IMG/VR virus record: IMGVR_UViG_3300049811_000134
Coordinates: 1-30,215 of that record
Source: a virus
Strand: one strand, 5' to 3'
DNA length: 30,215 nucleotides
In this document: one piece after another, positions 5,123-13,100 of the stretch
How the letters are laid out: each line of letters starts with the position of its first letter
Position numbering within the stretch: position 1 is the first letter of the stretch
Notes under the pieces: model-generated
Database searches by the model: none
Told to the model about the DNA's origin: nothing
The model's input: the letters and a program-made list of their open reading frames with translations, nothing else
Translations under genes and position numbers: made by a program

Positions 5123-5187
5123 CTCGTCGCTACGCGAACCGTGAAAAGTCGCCGCGCTAACCGTCGCCCATCGCGCAGCCGTTGGGC
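5117..5187 (+). other. attC-like site i (right edge of array)
   Basis: R'' GCCTAAC (5117-5123) is clear and carries the stop of the preceding ORF. The best right end is GTTGGGC at 5181-5187, which fits GTTRRRY, but the internal stem is weak, so the site may be truncated or diverged where array and phage DNA meet. The following 54 bases (5188-5241) up to the Rz1 stop hold no gene and no clear terminator. Confidence 0.6.
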
Positions 5188-5241
5188 GCACCTCAACACG
5201 CCCGATGCGCTGCGTCGGCGCCGCGCGGAGGCCAGCGCGCC

Positions 5242-5526
5242 CTACCGCGGCCACGCCCCCACAAGCCCCCGATGCCGCGCCCGGCACTCCGCCGCCGCCG
5301 CCTCGCGCTGGGCCACGATGTCGAGCACGACGCTGACGGGCAGATCGCCGGGCGGGTAGTCCGGCCCCGGCCAGCACGGCGCGGCTAGGCTCGCGGGCGG
5401 CGGGTCAATCACCGGCCGGATCGGCGCCGGCGTCGCGCAGGCGGTCAACAGCGGCAGCAGGCACCAGCACGTCACCCACGGCCACCGGAGCGCCTGTAGG
5501 GCACGCCAGGGGCCGGCGCAGAGCAT
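5242..5526 (-). CDS. Outer-membrane spanin lipoprotein (Rz1-like)
   Basis: The protein has 94 residues from the ATG at 5526. A hydrophobic signal (WVTCWCLLPLLTAC) ends in a lipobox with the lipidated Cys at residue 30, followed by a proline-rich stretch (PAPIRPVIDPPPASL) typical of Rz1 outer-membrane spanin subunits. It starts inside the Rz gene in another frame and extends beyond its end, a common overlapped spanin arrangement. With the Rz partner it would span the periplasm and fuse the inner and outer membranes at the last step of lysis. It is the most distal gene of the minus-strand late unit and borders the cassette array. Confidence 0.88.
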   Translation of the reverse strand: MLCAGPWRALQALRWPWVTCWCLLPLLTACATPAPIRPVIDPPPASLAAPCWPGPDYPPGDLPVSVVLDIVAQREAAAAECRARHRGLVGAWPR

Positions 5527-5776
5527 CAGCGAGGTCACGGCGCAGCCCCGGCAGCCGGGCCTCGATGCGCCGGCGCTGCGCCTCGTGGCGCGTGGCCGCG
5601 GCCTGGGCCAGTCGCTGAGCCTCGGCGCGCAGCTCGGCCGCCTGGCGCTCGCGCTGCAGCTCGGCGACATCCCAGCGGGCCTGCACCCGGCCGGCGCCCA
5701 GGTGCCAGCCGCCCGCGGCGGCCGCCAGCAGCAGGGCCAGCGCGGCGGCGTAGGGCCACAGGCGCAGCCACGTCAC
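5405..5776 (-). CDS. Inner-membrane spanin (Rz-like)
   Basis: The GTG at 5776 overlaps the endolysin stop (GTGA), giving 123 residues; a GTG at 5797 is less likely. A single N-terminal transmembrane segment (LWPYAAALALLLAAAAGGWHLG) is followed by a long helical periplasmic domain rich in Arg, Glu, Gln and Ala (residues about 30-90), as in Rz proteins. The position just after the endolysin and the embedded lipoprotein gene confirm the assignment. The product acts in the inner membrane with the Rz1 partner to disrupt the outer membrane. Confidence 0.88.
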   Translation of the reverse strand: MTWLRLWPYAAALALLLAAAAGGWHLGAGRVQARWDVAELQRERQAAELRAEAQRLAQAAATRHEAQRRRIEARLPGLRRDLADALRRPLACPTGAPVAVGDVLVPAAAVDRLRDAGADPAGD

Positions 5777-6279
5777 TGCACCCCCCGGCCTTCGCACAGC
5801 GCGCGCTCCTCAGCGCGGCGCGTCACCAGGCCGCTGCAGCGGTTCGCCGGGTCGCGGCAGTCGCGGCCCTGGAAGTAGGTCCAGCGGTCGTACTGCGCGC
5901 ACGCCTCGGCGTAGCGGCCGGCGTTGGTCAGCCGCACCAGCGTCGAGCTGCAGGCGGCCGCCGGCCCCACGTTGTAAGCCCAGCGTACCAGCGCGTCGTA
6001 CTCGTGCTGGTGCAGCGGCGCCGTGACGCACCCGCGCAGCTCGCCCTCGAACTGCCGCACGTCGCGCAGCTTGGCCTGCAGCGCCGGGACCGGGGCAGTG
6101 GTGTCTCCCATCTGCACGGGCGTGCCGTCTGGCCGCCGCGTGGTGCCGAAGCCGACTGTCGGGACATCGCCGGGCAGCGGCCGCACGGCGCGATCGGTGT
6201 AGCCCTCGTGCACGGCCAGGCCCACCAGCGCGGCCGCGCTCAGGCTCAGGGCGGAGATGGCGACGCGGGCGCGTATCAC
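5773..6279 (-). CDS. Endolysin, GH24 lysozyme with SAR-type signal
   Basis: The protein has 168 residues. The N-terminal segment (VAISALSLSAAALVGLAV, residues about 6-23) is weakly hydrophobic and rich in Ala, Gly and Ser, as in signal-arrest-release endolysins. It leads straight into HEGYTD with catalytic Glu25. PGDVPTVGFGTT follows, carrying Asp38 and Thr41 in the place of the catalytic region of P21-type lysozymes. It cleaves peptidoglycan glycan strands in the periplasm after release from the membrane. The start overlaps the holin stop and the stop overlaps the Rz start, so the lysis genes form a coupled cassette. Confidence 0.92.
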   Translation of the reverse strand: MIRARVAISALSLSAAALVGLAVHEGYTDRAVRPLPGDVPTVGFGTTRRPDGTPVQMGDTTAPVPALQAKLRDVRQFEGELRGCVTAPLHQHEYDALVRWAYNVGPAAACSSTLVRLTNAGRYAEACAQYDRWTYFQGRDCRDPANRCSGLVTRRAEERALCEGRGVQ

Positions 6280-6539
6280 TGCCGGCCCTCAAGCTGGCTG
6301 GCCTGCTCCTCGAGCAGCCGAATGCGCGCTTGGCTCTCGCGCTCCTCGCGCCGGTCGCGGCGCCACGTGGCAGCGATCTGCACCACCAGGCCGGCCACGC
6401 CGACCATGATGCCGACGACGACCGCGGCATCGCTTGTGGTCAGCCAGCCGAGCACGCTGCCCACGGCTCCCACGTAGGCGCTCTTGCTGCCCATCTCGAT
6501 GGCCGCCTGCTCGGCGGCGTGGTGCGCTGGCTGCGTCAT
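6276..6539 (-). CDS. Putative holin
   Basis: The protein has 87 residues from the ATG at 6539, which overlaps the preceding stop. Two hydrophobic segments are visible: SAYVGAVGSVLGWLT and, stronger, AAVVVGIMVGVAGLVVQIAATW. They are followed by a basic, charged tail (RRDRREERESQ) and a helical end. Size, two membrane helices with a short turn, a charged C-terminus and placement directly before the endolysin all fit a class II-type holin, or pinholin given the SAR-type endolysin. Membrane lesions formed by it would trigger endolysin release. The assignment rests on topology and context. Confidence 0.82.
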   Translation of the reverse strand: MTQPAHHAAEQAAIEMGSKSAYVGAVGSVLGWLTTSDAAVVVGIMVGVAGLVVQIAATWRRDRREERESQARIRLLEEQASQLEGRQ

Positions 6540-6829
6540 CGCTGCACCATCCGGAAGTTGATCGTCTGCTCGTCCGTGTCGCCCTGCGCCGTGGTCCACC
6601 GCAGCGTCACGCTGGCCGGCTGGCCCACGGTGCCGCCCGTCACGCGGCACTGCACCGACGATGCGACGTAGGTGGGTTGATCGGCCGTCACGCCCACCTG
6701 GGCCGCGATGCTCACGCCGGTGATGCTGTCGCCGGCCGCCAGGCGGTCGCGCACGTCGAAGCCATAGCGCAGCGTGGTGTGCGGGTCGCGGTCGATGGTG
6801 TAGATGCCGCCCACGAGGGTGTAGCTCAT
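6536..6829 (-). CDS. Small beta-rich phage protein, fibre-tail adaptor-like
   Basis: The protein has 97 residues. The sequence starts DPHTTLRYGFDVRDRLAAGDSITG and ends with alternating strands and GDTDEQTINFRM. The pattern of D-L-Y-F-D, then L-x-x-GDSI, and a final TxxGxTDEQTI strand recalls a family of Ig-like proteins found near tail-fibre and lysis genes of siphoviruses, described as fibre-tail adaptors. The match is by memory, so the function is tentative. It overlaps its neighbours on both sides by four bases. Confidence 0.6.
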   Translation of the reverse strand: MSYTLVGGIYTIDRDPHTTLRYGFDVRDRLAAGDSITGVSIAAQVGVTADQPTYVASSVQCRVTGGTVGQPASVTLRWTTAQGDTDEQTINFRMVQR

Positions 6830-7488
6830 GCGTCGATCTCCAAGATGCGCCGCTCCCGCGCCAGGCGCACGACGCGGCGCTCGGCGGGCAGCAGCAGGAT
6901 GCGGGTCTCGCGGGGCAGGCGGGCGACGATGGCCGTCATCGGCAGCGCCGTGCCCGCCAGCGTGGCCGTCGCGGTCGCGACCGCCTGCGCGATGGCAGTG
7001 AGCCGGATTGCCGTCGTCAGGCTCGCGCTGGCCTGCGCCGTGGCAATGGCCGCTGCCGCCCAGGCCGCGCTGGATGTCGTCAGGTCGGCGGTCGCCGTGC
7101 CCGTAGCCGTCGCTGCTGCTTGCAGGCGGATCGCTGTCGTCAGCGCGGCGGTGACGGTGCCGGTGCCTGTTGCTGCGGCGGCAAGCTGGATCGCGGTCGT
7201 CAGCGCCGCCGTGGCCGTGCCAGAGCCCGCAGGGGCCGCGGCCAGCCTGATGCCGGTGGTCAGCGCTGCCGTGGCCGTTGCGGTGCCAGTGGCGCCGGCC
7301 GACAGCCTGATGGCCGTGGTCAGCGCCGCAGTCGCCGTGCCCGTGCCGGCCGGTGCAGCCGACAGACGGATCGCCGTCGTCAGCAATGCGGTGGCGGTCG
7401 CGCTGCCGGTGGCAGACGCGGCAAGATCGACAGCCTCTGGCGCCGCAGCCTCTGGCGCAAACGGGTACGGTAGCCTCAGCGGCAGCAT
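6826..7488 (-). CDS. Ala/Thr-rich protein of eight 20-residue repeats
   Basis: The protein has 220 residues. After a short head (MLPLRLPYPFAPEAAAPEAV) it is built of about eight consecutive units of 20-21 residues, each following the pattern TTAIRLxAAxxGTGTATAAL, with one diverged unit (TTSSAAWAAAA). A distinct tail follows (RLPRETRILLLPAERRVVRLARERRILEIDA). The alternating small and hydrophobic residues with a fixed period suggest a solenoid of beta-strands, perhaps a thin fibre or spacer, but this is inference. It lies among tail-fibre-associated genes just ahead of the lysis cassette. No signal peptide is evident. Confidence 0.75.
   Translation of the reverse strand: MLPLRLPYPFAPEAAAPEAVDLAASATGSATATALLTTAIRLSAAPAGTGTATAALTTAIRLSAGATGTATATAALTTGIRLAAAPAGSGTATAALTTAIQLAAAATGTGTVTAALTTAIRLQAAATATGTATADLTTSSAAWAAAAIATAQASASLTTAIRLTAIAQAVATATATLAGTALPMTAIVARLPRETRILLLPAERRVVRLARERRILEIDA
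6960..7440 (-). repeat. 60-bp tandem repeat within the Ala/Thr-rich gene
   Basis: Units of about 60 bp recur in phase with the 20-residue protein repeats; a recognisable core on the plus strand is GTCGTCAGCGCCGC or close variants, recurring near 7135, 7195, 7255, 7315 and 7375. Boundaries are approximate. Unit number could change by slippage without shifting the frame. Confidence 0.75.
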
Positions 7489-7520
7489 CGCGCGTTACTC
7501 CGTGCGCAGCGTGCGCATGC

Positions 7521-7943
7521 TTACTCCGGCCAGCCGGCCGACAGGTCCAGCGTCAGCGGGTCGTCCAGCGCGGCGGCCTGCGCTTCGAGGGCGTCACTGT
7601 GCGCGCGGGTGGCGCGGACCCAGGCCCAGGCGGCCTGCAGCGCGTCCCACTCGGGGCCGTTGGTCTGGCCCAGCGCGACCAGCTCGACGGCGAGCGCCGT
7701 GGCATTAGCCTGCCGCCACTCGGGCAGGCGGGCCAGGATGCGGCGGCGGGCTTCGGACTTGATGCGCTCCGTCACCAGCGCCAGCGCGGCCGGCTTGCGC
7801 GCGGCTTCGATCTCGGCGGGGGTGGGCTGGGGCTGTGGTAGGCGCCATGCGTGAATCTGCTCGTCATAAACCTCGCACTCAGCGCTAGGTCCGAACGTGA
7901 TTCCTGGGAACAAATAAGCCAGCACCTGCCCAAGCGTCACCAT
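7521..7943 (-). CDS. Phage protein, possible tail-fibre assembly chaperone
   Basis: The protein has 140 residues. A short strand-like head (CEVYDEQIHAWRLPQPQPTPAEIEAARKP) is followed by a long helical body (LVTERIKSEARRRILARLPEWRQ, LQAAWAWVRATRAHSDAL). The turn xPTPAEIEAA after an I-x-W segment recalls tail-fibre assembly proteins encoded directly downstream of fibre genes, and this gene overlaps the end of the fibre-like gene upstream by seven bases. The residue-level match is weak, so the assignment relies on context. Confidence 0.55.
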   Translation of the reverse strand: MVTLGQVLAYLFPGITFGPSAECEVYDEQIHAWRLPQPQPTPAEIEAARKPAALALVTERIKSEARRRILARLPEWRQANATALAVELVALGQTNGPEWDALQAAWAWVRATRAHSDALEAQAAALDDPLTLDLSAGWPE

Positions 7944-9013
7944 GTCAATATCTCCTGCAGCGACAAGTAACTACCCTCGGTCGTACCAGAGCCGTAGCTG
8001 CTTTGACTAGTGCCGCTTGAATGTCCTGCATAAAGGATCAGCAGATCGTCGGCCTGCATTTGCGTCGGGGCCTCAATGGACGCAATGGAAAACGACCCAG
8101 CGCCACCCACGGATGTCTCTGCCAGAACTACCCATTCTGTAGTTACTCCGCTGCGCGTTCTCCACATGCCGCCATACCATCGCACCATCGAGGCCGTTGA
8201 ATTTCTGATGCGAGCCACTGGCATGCAGCTATACAAACCGGGCCGCTTGATGCGGATGCGGTTGCTGCCCGTTTCCACCATGCGCCCGCTGTTGTCCGCA
8301 ACGCTTGTATTCAGATTCAGTTGGATGCCTCCAGCAACCGTTACTGTCTGATCCGCCGATGGCGCCGCGACCGCAGTCAATGCAATAGAGCGGCCCGCCA
8401 CCTTCGTCCACGTCGATCCGTCGCAGTACAGCAGCGCCGTTTCACCGGACCACATCACCCGGGTCAGCGCGCCGTCGATAGTCTCGCTGGCGTTGCCGTC
8501 GAGCGTCACGAATCGCGTCAGGCCCGCGGCCATCACGAATCCGATGTACCTATCGGCGTTGCCCGACACAGCCGGCAGCGTCACGGTGTAGTCGCTCGTC
8601 GTGCCGCTGCACACGTTCAGCCGCCCAATCAGCGCCGTGGCCGTGCCGGTGATGCTGTTCTGGCCAGACAGAACGCCCCATGCGCCGAGGAAGTTGTCCA
8701 CCAAGTTGACGACACCGGCAGGCACCGTCACCCGCACCACCGTATCCGCAGGGAGCGACACCCGCACGCCAGGGCCGCTGCTGCCGTCCTCGACGGTGCC
8801 GCGCGTGATGACGCCTGTCGCCCCGTTGAGTGAGCAGTCGCGCTCGACGGTCCACACGCCAGTGCCGCGTGCTTCGATGTCCACGATCCACGTCCCGGTG
8901 CCATAGGCGGTCGTCAGCGACTGCGCGCCGGCCAGCGCAGAGCCCTGCGTGATGTTGCCGGTGCCCGGTGCGCTGGCTACCGTGACGGCGACGTTGTTGC
9001 GGTAGACGCTCAC
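7937..9013 (-). CDS. Tail fibre or receptor-binding protein
   Basis: The protein has 358 residues. The N-terminal part (about 1-110) has VYRNNVAVTVASAPGTGNITQGSAL and repeated short strands, resembling attachment domains of siphovirus fibres. The middle (about 115-200) includes NADRYIGFVMAAGLTRFVTLDGNASETIDG, a pattern seen in phage fibre shaft domains. The C-terminal domain (about 235-358) has RIRIKRPGLYSCMPVARI and ends SYLSLQEILTW, like TNF/C1q-type trimeric knob domains that finish in a last buried strand. It probably binds the cell surface. It follows several small tail genes and precedes its possible chaperone. Confidence 0.72.
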   Translation of the reverse strand: MSVYRNNVAVTVASAPGTGNITQGSALAGAQSLTTAYGTGTWIVDIEARGTGVWTVERDCSLNGATGVITRGTVEDGSSGPGVRVSLPADTVVRVTVPAGVVNLVDNFLGAWGVLSGQNSITGTATALIGRLNVCSGTTSDYTVTLPAVSGNADRYIGFVMAAGLTRFVTLDGNASETIDGALTRVMWSGETALLYCDGSTWTKVAGRSIALTAVAAPSADQTVTVAGGIQLNLNTSVADNSGRMVETGSNRIRIKRPGLYSCMPVARIRNSTASMVRWYGGMWRTRSGVTTEWVVLAETSVGGAGSFSIASIEAPTQMQADDLLILYAGHSSGTSQSSYGSGTTEGSYLSLQEILTW

Positions 9014-9339
9014 TGCTTCGTCCTCATCTCAGGCGGATGTCCGTACATCTCACGCTCGCGCAGGTAGGCGTAGTGGCAGTGGCCGCGCACGCCGGGAGGG
9101 AGGCGTTGCCAGAAGAACAGCGCGTCGATGATCGGCCGCCACACGCGGCCCCACGGCTTGCCTTCGGCGTACATGCGCCAGGCGCGGCTACTCAACGTCT
9201 CGTCGGCCCAGGCGCCGCCGCTCAGCGGCGTGACGAGGACGTTGGCCAGTTGGTCCAAGGCGAGGAACAGCTGCACGCCCCAGTGCCGCGCGTCCACGCG
9301 CTGCCACCAGTCGCGCAGGAGACGGATGAGGCCGGGCAT
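9010..9339 (-). CDS. Conserved small phage protein (function unknown)
   Basis: The protein has 109 residues with LFLALDQLANVLVTPLSGGAWADETLSSRAWRMYAEGKPWGRVWRPIIDALFFWQ and then HCHYAYLRERE. The GG-WADETLSSRAWR motif and the DALFFWQ segment mark a family common in prophages near tail and lysis genes. Members have no established function, and some carry misleading helicase annotations. The conserved Cys/His and Trp residues might bind metal, but this is speculative. It overlaps the fibre gene by four bases. Confidence 0.7.
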   Translation of the reverse strand: MPGLIRLLRDWWQRVDARHWGVQLFLALDQLANVLVTPLSGGAWADETLSSRAWRMYAEGKPWGRVWRPIIDALFFWQRLPPGVRGHCHYAYLREREMYGHPPEMRTKQ

Positions 9340-9343
9340 GGCT

Positions 9344-9781
9344 TCAGGCCAAGGTGAAGGTGAGCGCGCCCGCCGCGAAGGTCGGCGCGGGGTCGCCGTT
9401 GTTGACGGTCTTCGCGTTCGTCAGCGGCGTCCAGAACAGCAGGTTGCCCGCCGTGCTGGCGTCATACACGCCGACGTGCGTGACCGTGCCCCAGTTCGCC
9501 GTTGGCGTGGGGAATGCGATGGTGCCGTTGTTGCTCGTCTGCCCGCCCGTGCCGCTGCTGGCGGTGGTGCTGCCGGCCGACTGCGTACCAGCCCAGTTCG
9601 CGAGCGACGAAGTCACGGATGCCCGCGCGTAGCCGCCGCCGCTCACTTCCGTGCCGCCGCCAGAGTCGCTGGGGGCGGCCGTGAACAAGGCCACGTGCAC
9701 GCTAGCTGGAGGGCTGAACGATTGCCCGCGCAGCAGCCAATCAATGACGCCATTTTCGAGATAGTTACTGAGTGCGCTCAC
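9344..9781 (-). CDS. Phage tail-fibre-associated protein
   Basis: The protein has 145 residues: NYLENGVIDWLLRGQSFSPPASVHVALFTAAPSDSGGGTEVSGGGYARASVTSS, then NNGTIAFPTPTANWGTVTHVGVYDASTAGNLLFW. The combination of LxNxxLDxLLRG, VALFTAAPSDxGGGTEVSGGGYAR and a WGTVTHVGVYD strand identifies a widespread siphovirus virion protein linked to tail fibres. It is beta-rich and lies directly downstream of the tail-tip genes. The exact position in the tail is unknown. Confidence 0.8.
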   Translation of the reverse strand: MSALSNYLENGVIDWLLRGQSFSPPASVHVALFTAAPSDSGGGTEVSGGGYARASVTSSLANWAGTQSAGSTTASSGTGGQTSNNGTIAFPTPTANWGTVTHVGVYDASTAGNLLFWTPLTNAKTVNNGDPAPTFAAGALTFTLA

Positions 9782-10095
9782 TTTGGGTTCCTTTCGGTTT
9801 GCTGCCGATTGCCGTTTGCAAGAGACAAAAGCCGGGCATCAATTCGTTGTAGAGTTTCGGTCTGCGCCCGCGCTTGCGCTTCCATGCTCGCCAGGCGTTC
9901 GACAATGCGCAGCTCGGTAGCGCTGGCGTCGAGGCGCTGTCGCTCCAGCAGCTCCAATCTGCGCGTTTGTTCGCGGTTCATTGCGCTCTGTTCGGCGGCC
10001 CACCAGACTCCGATTGCAGATTGAGCCATCAGCCCGAGGATAAGCGCCAGCGGGACGCGCTTGTCCAGCGTCCAGTGTGTGTTGTCGTCGCGCAT
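9778..10095 (-). CDS. Small membrane protein with coiled coil
   Basis: The protein has 105 residues. A DKRVP anchor is followed by one transmembrane segment (LALILGLMAQSAIGVWWAA, residues about 15-33) and a long heptad-like helix (QTRRLELLERQRL, ELRIVERLASMEAQARAQTETLQRIDARLLSL). The stop overlaps the start of the next gene. Such single-pass proteins occur beside holins and fibre genes in prophages. It could assist lysis or superinfection exclusion, but neither can be shown from the sequence. Confidence 0.68.
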   Translation of the reverse strand: MRDDNTHWTLDKRVPLALILGLMAQSAIGVWWAAEQSAMNREQTRRLELLERQRLDASATELRIVERLASMEAQARAQTETLQRIDARLLSLANGNRQQTERNPK

Positions 10096-10106
10096 GGTGA
10101 TCTCGT

Positions 10107-13100
10107 TTAAGAGTTAGGCCAGGCCGGCACCCAAAACGTGCTCCCGCCGTGGCGCACCTCCAGCCACACGTTGGTGCTGGCGGCGCCGGGTTTGTTGTTC
10201 GGGTTAAAACTTGCCGTTGCGGCTCCAACGGTTGTGTTACCGATTTCCGCTCGCTGCGCGCCGATGCTCCGCGCCCAGTTCGTATTGCTTTCGCCGCCCA
10301 CCGTGCTGGCGGCCGATGCGCCGTCCGCCCAGCCGGCCGTTGCGACGTTGAGGTTTGCCACGCGCGTGGTGCTGGCGACCGTGAACGGCGCGGTGCCGGT
10401 GGAGACGGTGCTTTGGATCTGATGCTCGAAGCGCGACGGCAGCGAGCCGCGGGCGTGTACCGCGTAGACGTCGCCCGCGAGCGTTACCGCCGAACCGCTG
10501 TTGAAGCACTCGGCCTCGATGGCTTCGCCGCCGATGCTGCGCGCGAACACGGCCACGCCAGAACCGCCGTGCCGCGCTTCGATGGCCCTGGCGGTGTTCT
10601 TCTCGCTGTTGGCATACAGGCCCACCATCACCGGCGATGCGCTTGGGATGTCCACGTACATCGCCGCGGCGGCGGACCCGGTGCCCATGCTGGCGACCGT
10701 GTTGCCGCTGGCGTCGGCCGTGAACAGCCCGCCGGCGTTCATAAACACCCGCTGCCCGCTCGCTGCCGTGCGGATCGTGGCCCCCGTCACCGTGCCCGCC
10801 GTGATGCTTCCCAAGTCCGCCGCAATGGCCGACAGTTGCGCCACCCGGAAGTAGGACAGGTACGGCGTGCTCCAGGTGGTAGTCGTGGACCCAGCCGGCT
10901 GCGTGCCATCGGTCTGGAACTGTGCCTGCGTCCCCGTCAGCGTCACCGGCGTGGCGCTCCAGCCGGCCGGCGTGGCGCCGTTGGTGGTGTTGCCTGGCGT
11001 GGCCGGCGTCGCGCTGCTGTTGGCCGCGGCGATGTAGGCCAGGAACCGGCTCGCGCCCGTGCTGCCGGCCGGGCCGGTGGCGCCTGTGGCACCGGTGCTG
11101 CCGGTGGCGCCGGCCCGAGCCTTCGTCAGCCGCTGCACTTTGCTCAAGCCGAAGGCGGCGCCCGTGAGCGTGCGGCCGGTGATGGCGAACGCGATGCTGG
11201 CCACGTCCGCGGTCATCGCGCTGGCGTTGGCCGTCTGCGCGTTGCTGCCGCTGGCGCTGATGGCGCCGGGCGTGATGTTGGTGCCGCTGGCGCTCACCGT
11301 CCAGCGGCCGGCGGCCGTGCCCACGCCGTCGTAGATGAGCACGTTGGTGCCCTCGGCCACGGCGATGATGGTGCCGCTCTGCGCGAAGCTGGTGACGGTG
11401 CCGGCGCTGTCTGCGGGCACGGCGTGCGCCTCGTTGGTGAGGGCCGCCACCAGCGCGCTGCTGCCCTGGTCCACGCGCAGCACGGTGGCGCTGTCGCTGC
11501 TGCCGCTGAGGCTGGCCGTCACCGTGACGTAGCGCGTGCCCGCGTAGGTCACGAACTGCGCCGCGCTCATGGTGCGGGTGTTGCCCGTGCCGGAGAGCGT
11601 GACCGGCCCCAGGTTCGTGCCGTCGGCGGTGAAGGCCGTGGCGCTGAAGCTGACGGTGCCGCTCAGGTTCTGGAGCGCGGCCGTGAAGGTGATGGCGCCG
11701 GTGCCGCTGGTGGTGGCCGCGGCGTCGGCGAACACGAAGGCGAAGTTGCTCTGGCTCAGCGTCAGCAGCGCGGCGCCGCCGGAGACGTCGGTGTGCGTCA
11801 CCGTCACGCTGGCGGGCGTGCTTTCGTTGCCCGAGCGGTCGCGGTGCACGGCCCACAGGGTGATGCTGCCGGGGGCCGGCGGCGCCCACACGAAGAACGT
11901 GGCCAGGCCGGTGTAGATGCGCGTGCCGGCGGCCCAGCTGGCGCCGTGGCGCACCTCGGTCTCGGCGTAGTCCGCAGCGGGGCACTCGTTCCAGGTCACG
12001 CGCTGGCCGCCGGGCACGCTGGTGGCGGCTAGGCCGGTCACGGCCGCGGGCGCGCCGTCGTCGCCCGCCGTCAGCACCGCGCGCTGGGCGCACCAGGCGC
12101 TGCGCACCGGCAGGGCAGACACGCTGCGCACCGCCACGGCCACGGCGCGGCCGGGCAACAGGTTGCGCAGGGTGTGCGCGGTGAGGCTGTCGGCGCGCAC
12201 GATGGCGGGCGCGACGTCGCTGTCCACGTAGCGCCACTGCACTTCCACCCACCCGCCCTGCTGCACGGCTTGGCTGGGGATGGGGTCCCACTCGGCCAGC
12301 ACCTGCGCCACCACGGCGCCGTCGGCCGCCAGCTCGGCGCTGGTGCTCAGCGCCAAGCCGGTGGGCACGGGCACCTGCCAGGGCGGCGGCAGGCCGGTAT
12401 TGGGCGCGGGGTCCAGGCCGCGCAGCTCGGCCAGCGGGGTGAAGATGGCGCTGGAGATCTCGGCCAGCTGCAGCTCCACGCCGCTGTCGGGGCTCCAGGT
12501 CCAGCCCACCACCTCCATGGGCTTGGCCGTCATGCCCAGGCGCGGCAGCGTGACGGCGGCCACGTCGAACAGCTCCACCGGCCAGGCGATGACGTTGCAG
12601 GTGGCGTCCATGCGCAGGCCGGCCTGCGCCTCGCGGATGAGGATGCTGCCCAGGTGCTGCGCGTGCGCGGGGTGGTTGACACCGGCCAGCCGCACCTCCA
12701 GCGGCAGCGGGTAGCCGTCGCGGGCGATCAGAACCGGGTCTTCGATGGCCGGGAACGGCAGCACCTGCCAGCGCTCGGCCGGGTGCGTGCAGGTGCCGGT
12801 GACGCGGGTCACGCGGCGGTCGCGCGGCGTGCCGCCGGCCACGCGCAGCACGGGCTCGTCGTCCGGGCTGCCGGTGCCGGCGTCCAGGCGCAGGGCCACG
12901 ACGCTGTCGTCCAGCGTCCACGCCGGCGCCGCGGCGGTGCCCGCGCGCAGGCGCAGCGTGCCGCCGGCCCAGCCCCAGCGGCCGGCCATGGTGGCCATGA
13001 TGTCGTCCCACACGGCCCGGGGCTCGGCGTCCAGCGGCACCACCAGGCCGCAGCGGTAGCGCGGCAGGGTGACGGTGGTGGTGGTGGTGTCCGGCAAGCG

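Larger units (their letters stand above)
962..5187 (+). mobile_element. Integron cassette array without integrase (CALIN-like) inside the phage
   Basis: Nine repeats of attC layout occur in one orientation, each beginning RYYYAAC just after (or inside the stop of) an ORF and ending GTTRRRY just before the next. Outer boxes are conserved, while internal sequence and length vary (60-114 bp, plus one collapsed to 19 bp). Several right halves share a pattern close to GCGGGTC-NN-GTTGAACGAG before GTTAGGC, which is the classical L'-R' arrangement. No intI or attI is visible. The array lies between the convergent plus-strand phage operon and the minus-strand lysis genes. By established definitions this is a CALIN; its activity would require an integron integrase supplied by the host. 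Confidence 0.85.

Noticed and set aside
962-5187. attC-like repeats as a CRISPR array or as simple rho-independent terminators
   Set aside because: Repeats are spaced by whole ORFs, vary in length and centre, and conserve only R''/L''/L'/R' boxes; no T-tracts follow them and spacing is not CRISPR-like.
962-5187. An integron integrase or attI site next to the array
   Set aside because: No tyrosine-recombinase ORF is present on either strand in or beside the array; both flanks are phage genes.
5188-5241. A bidirectional terminator between the convergent array and lysis genes
   Set aside because: GC-rich short repeats are present but no convincing stem followed by a T-run on either strand.
6960-7440. 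60-bp repeats as CRISPR
   Set aside because: The units are contiguous, without spacers, and in phase with a coding frame.
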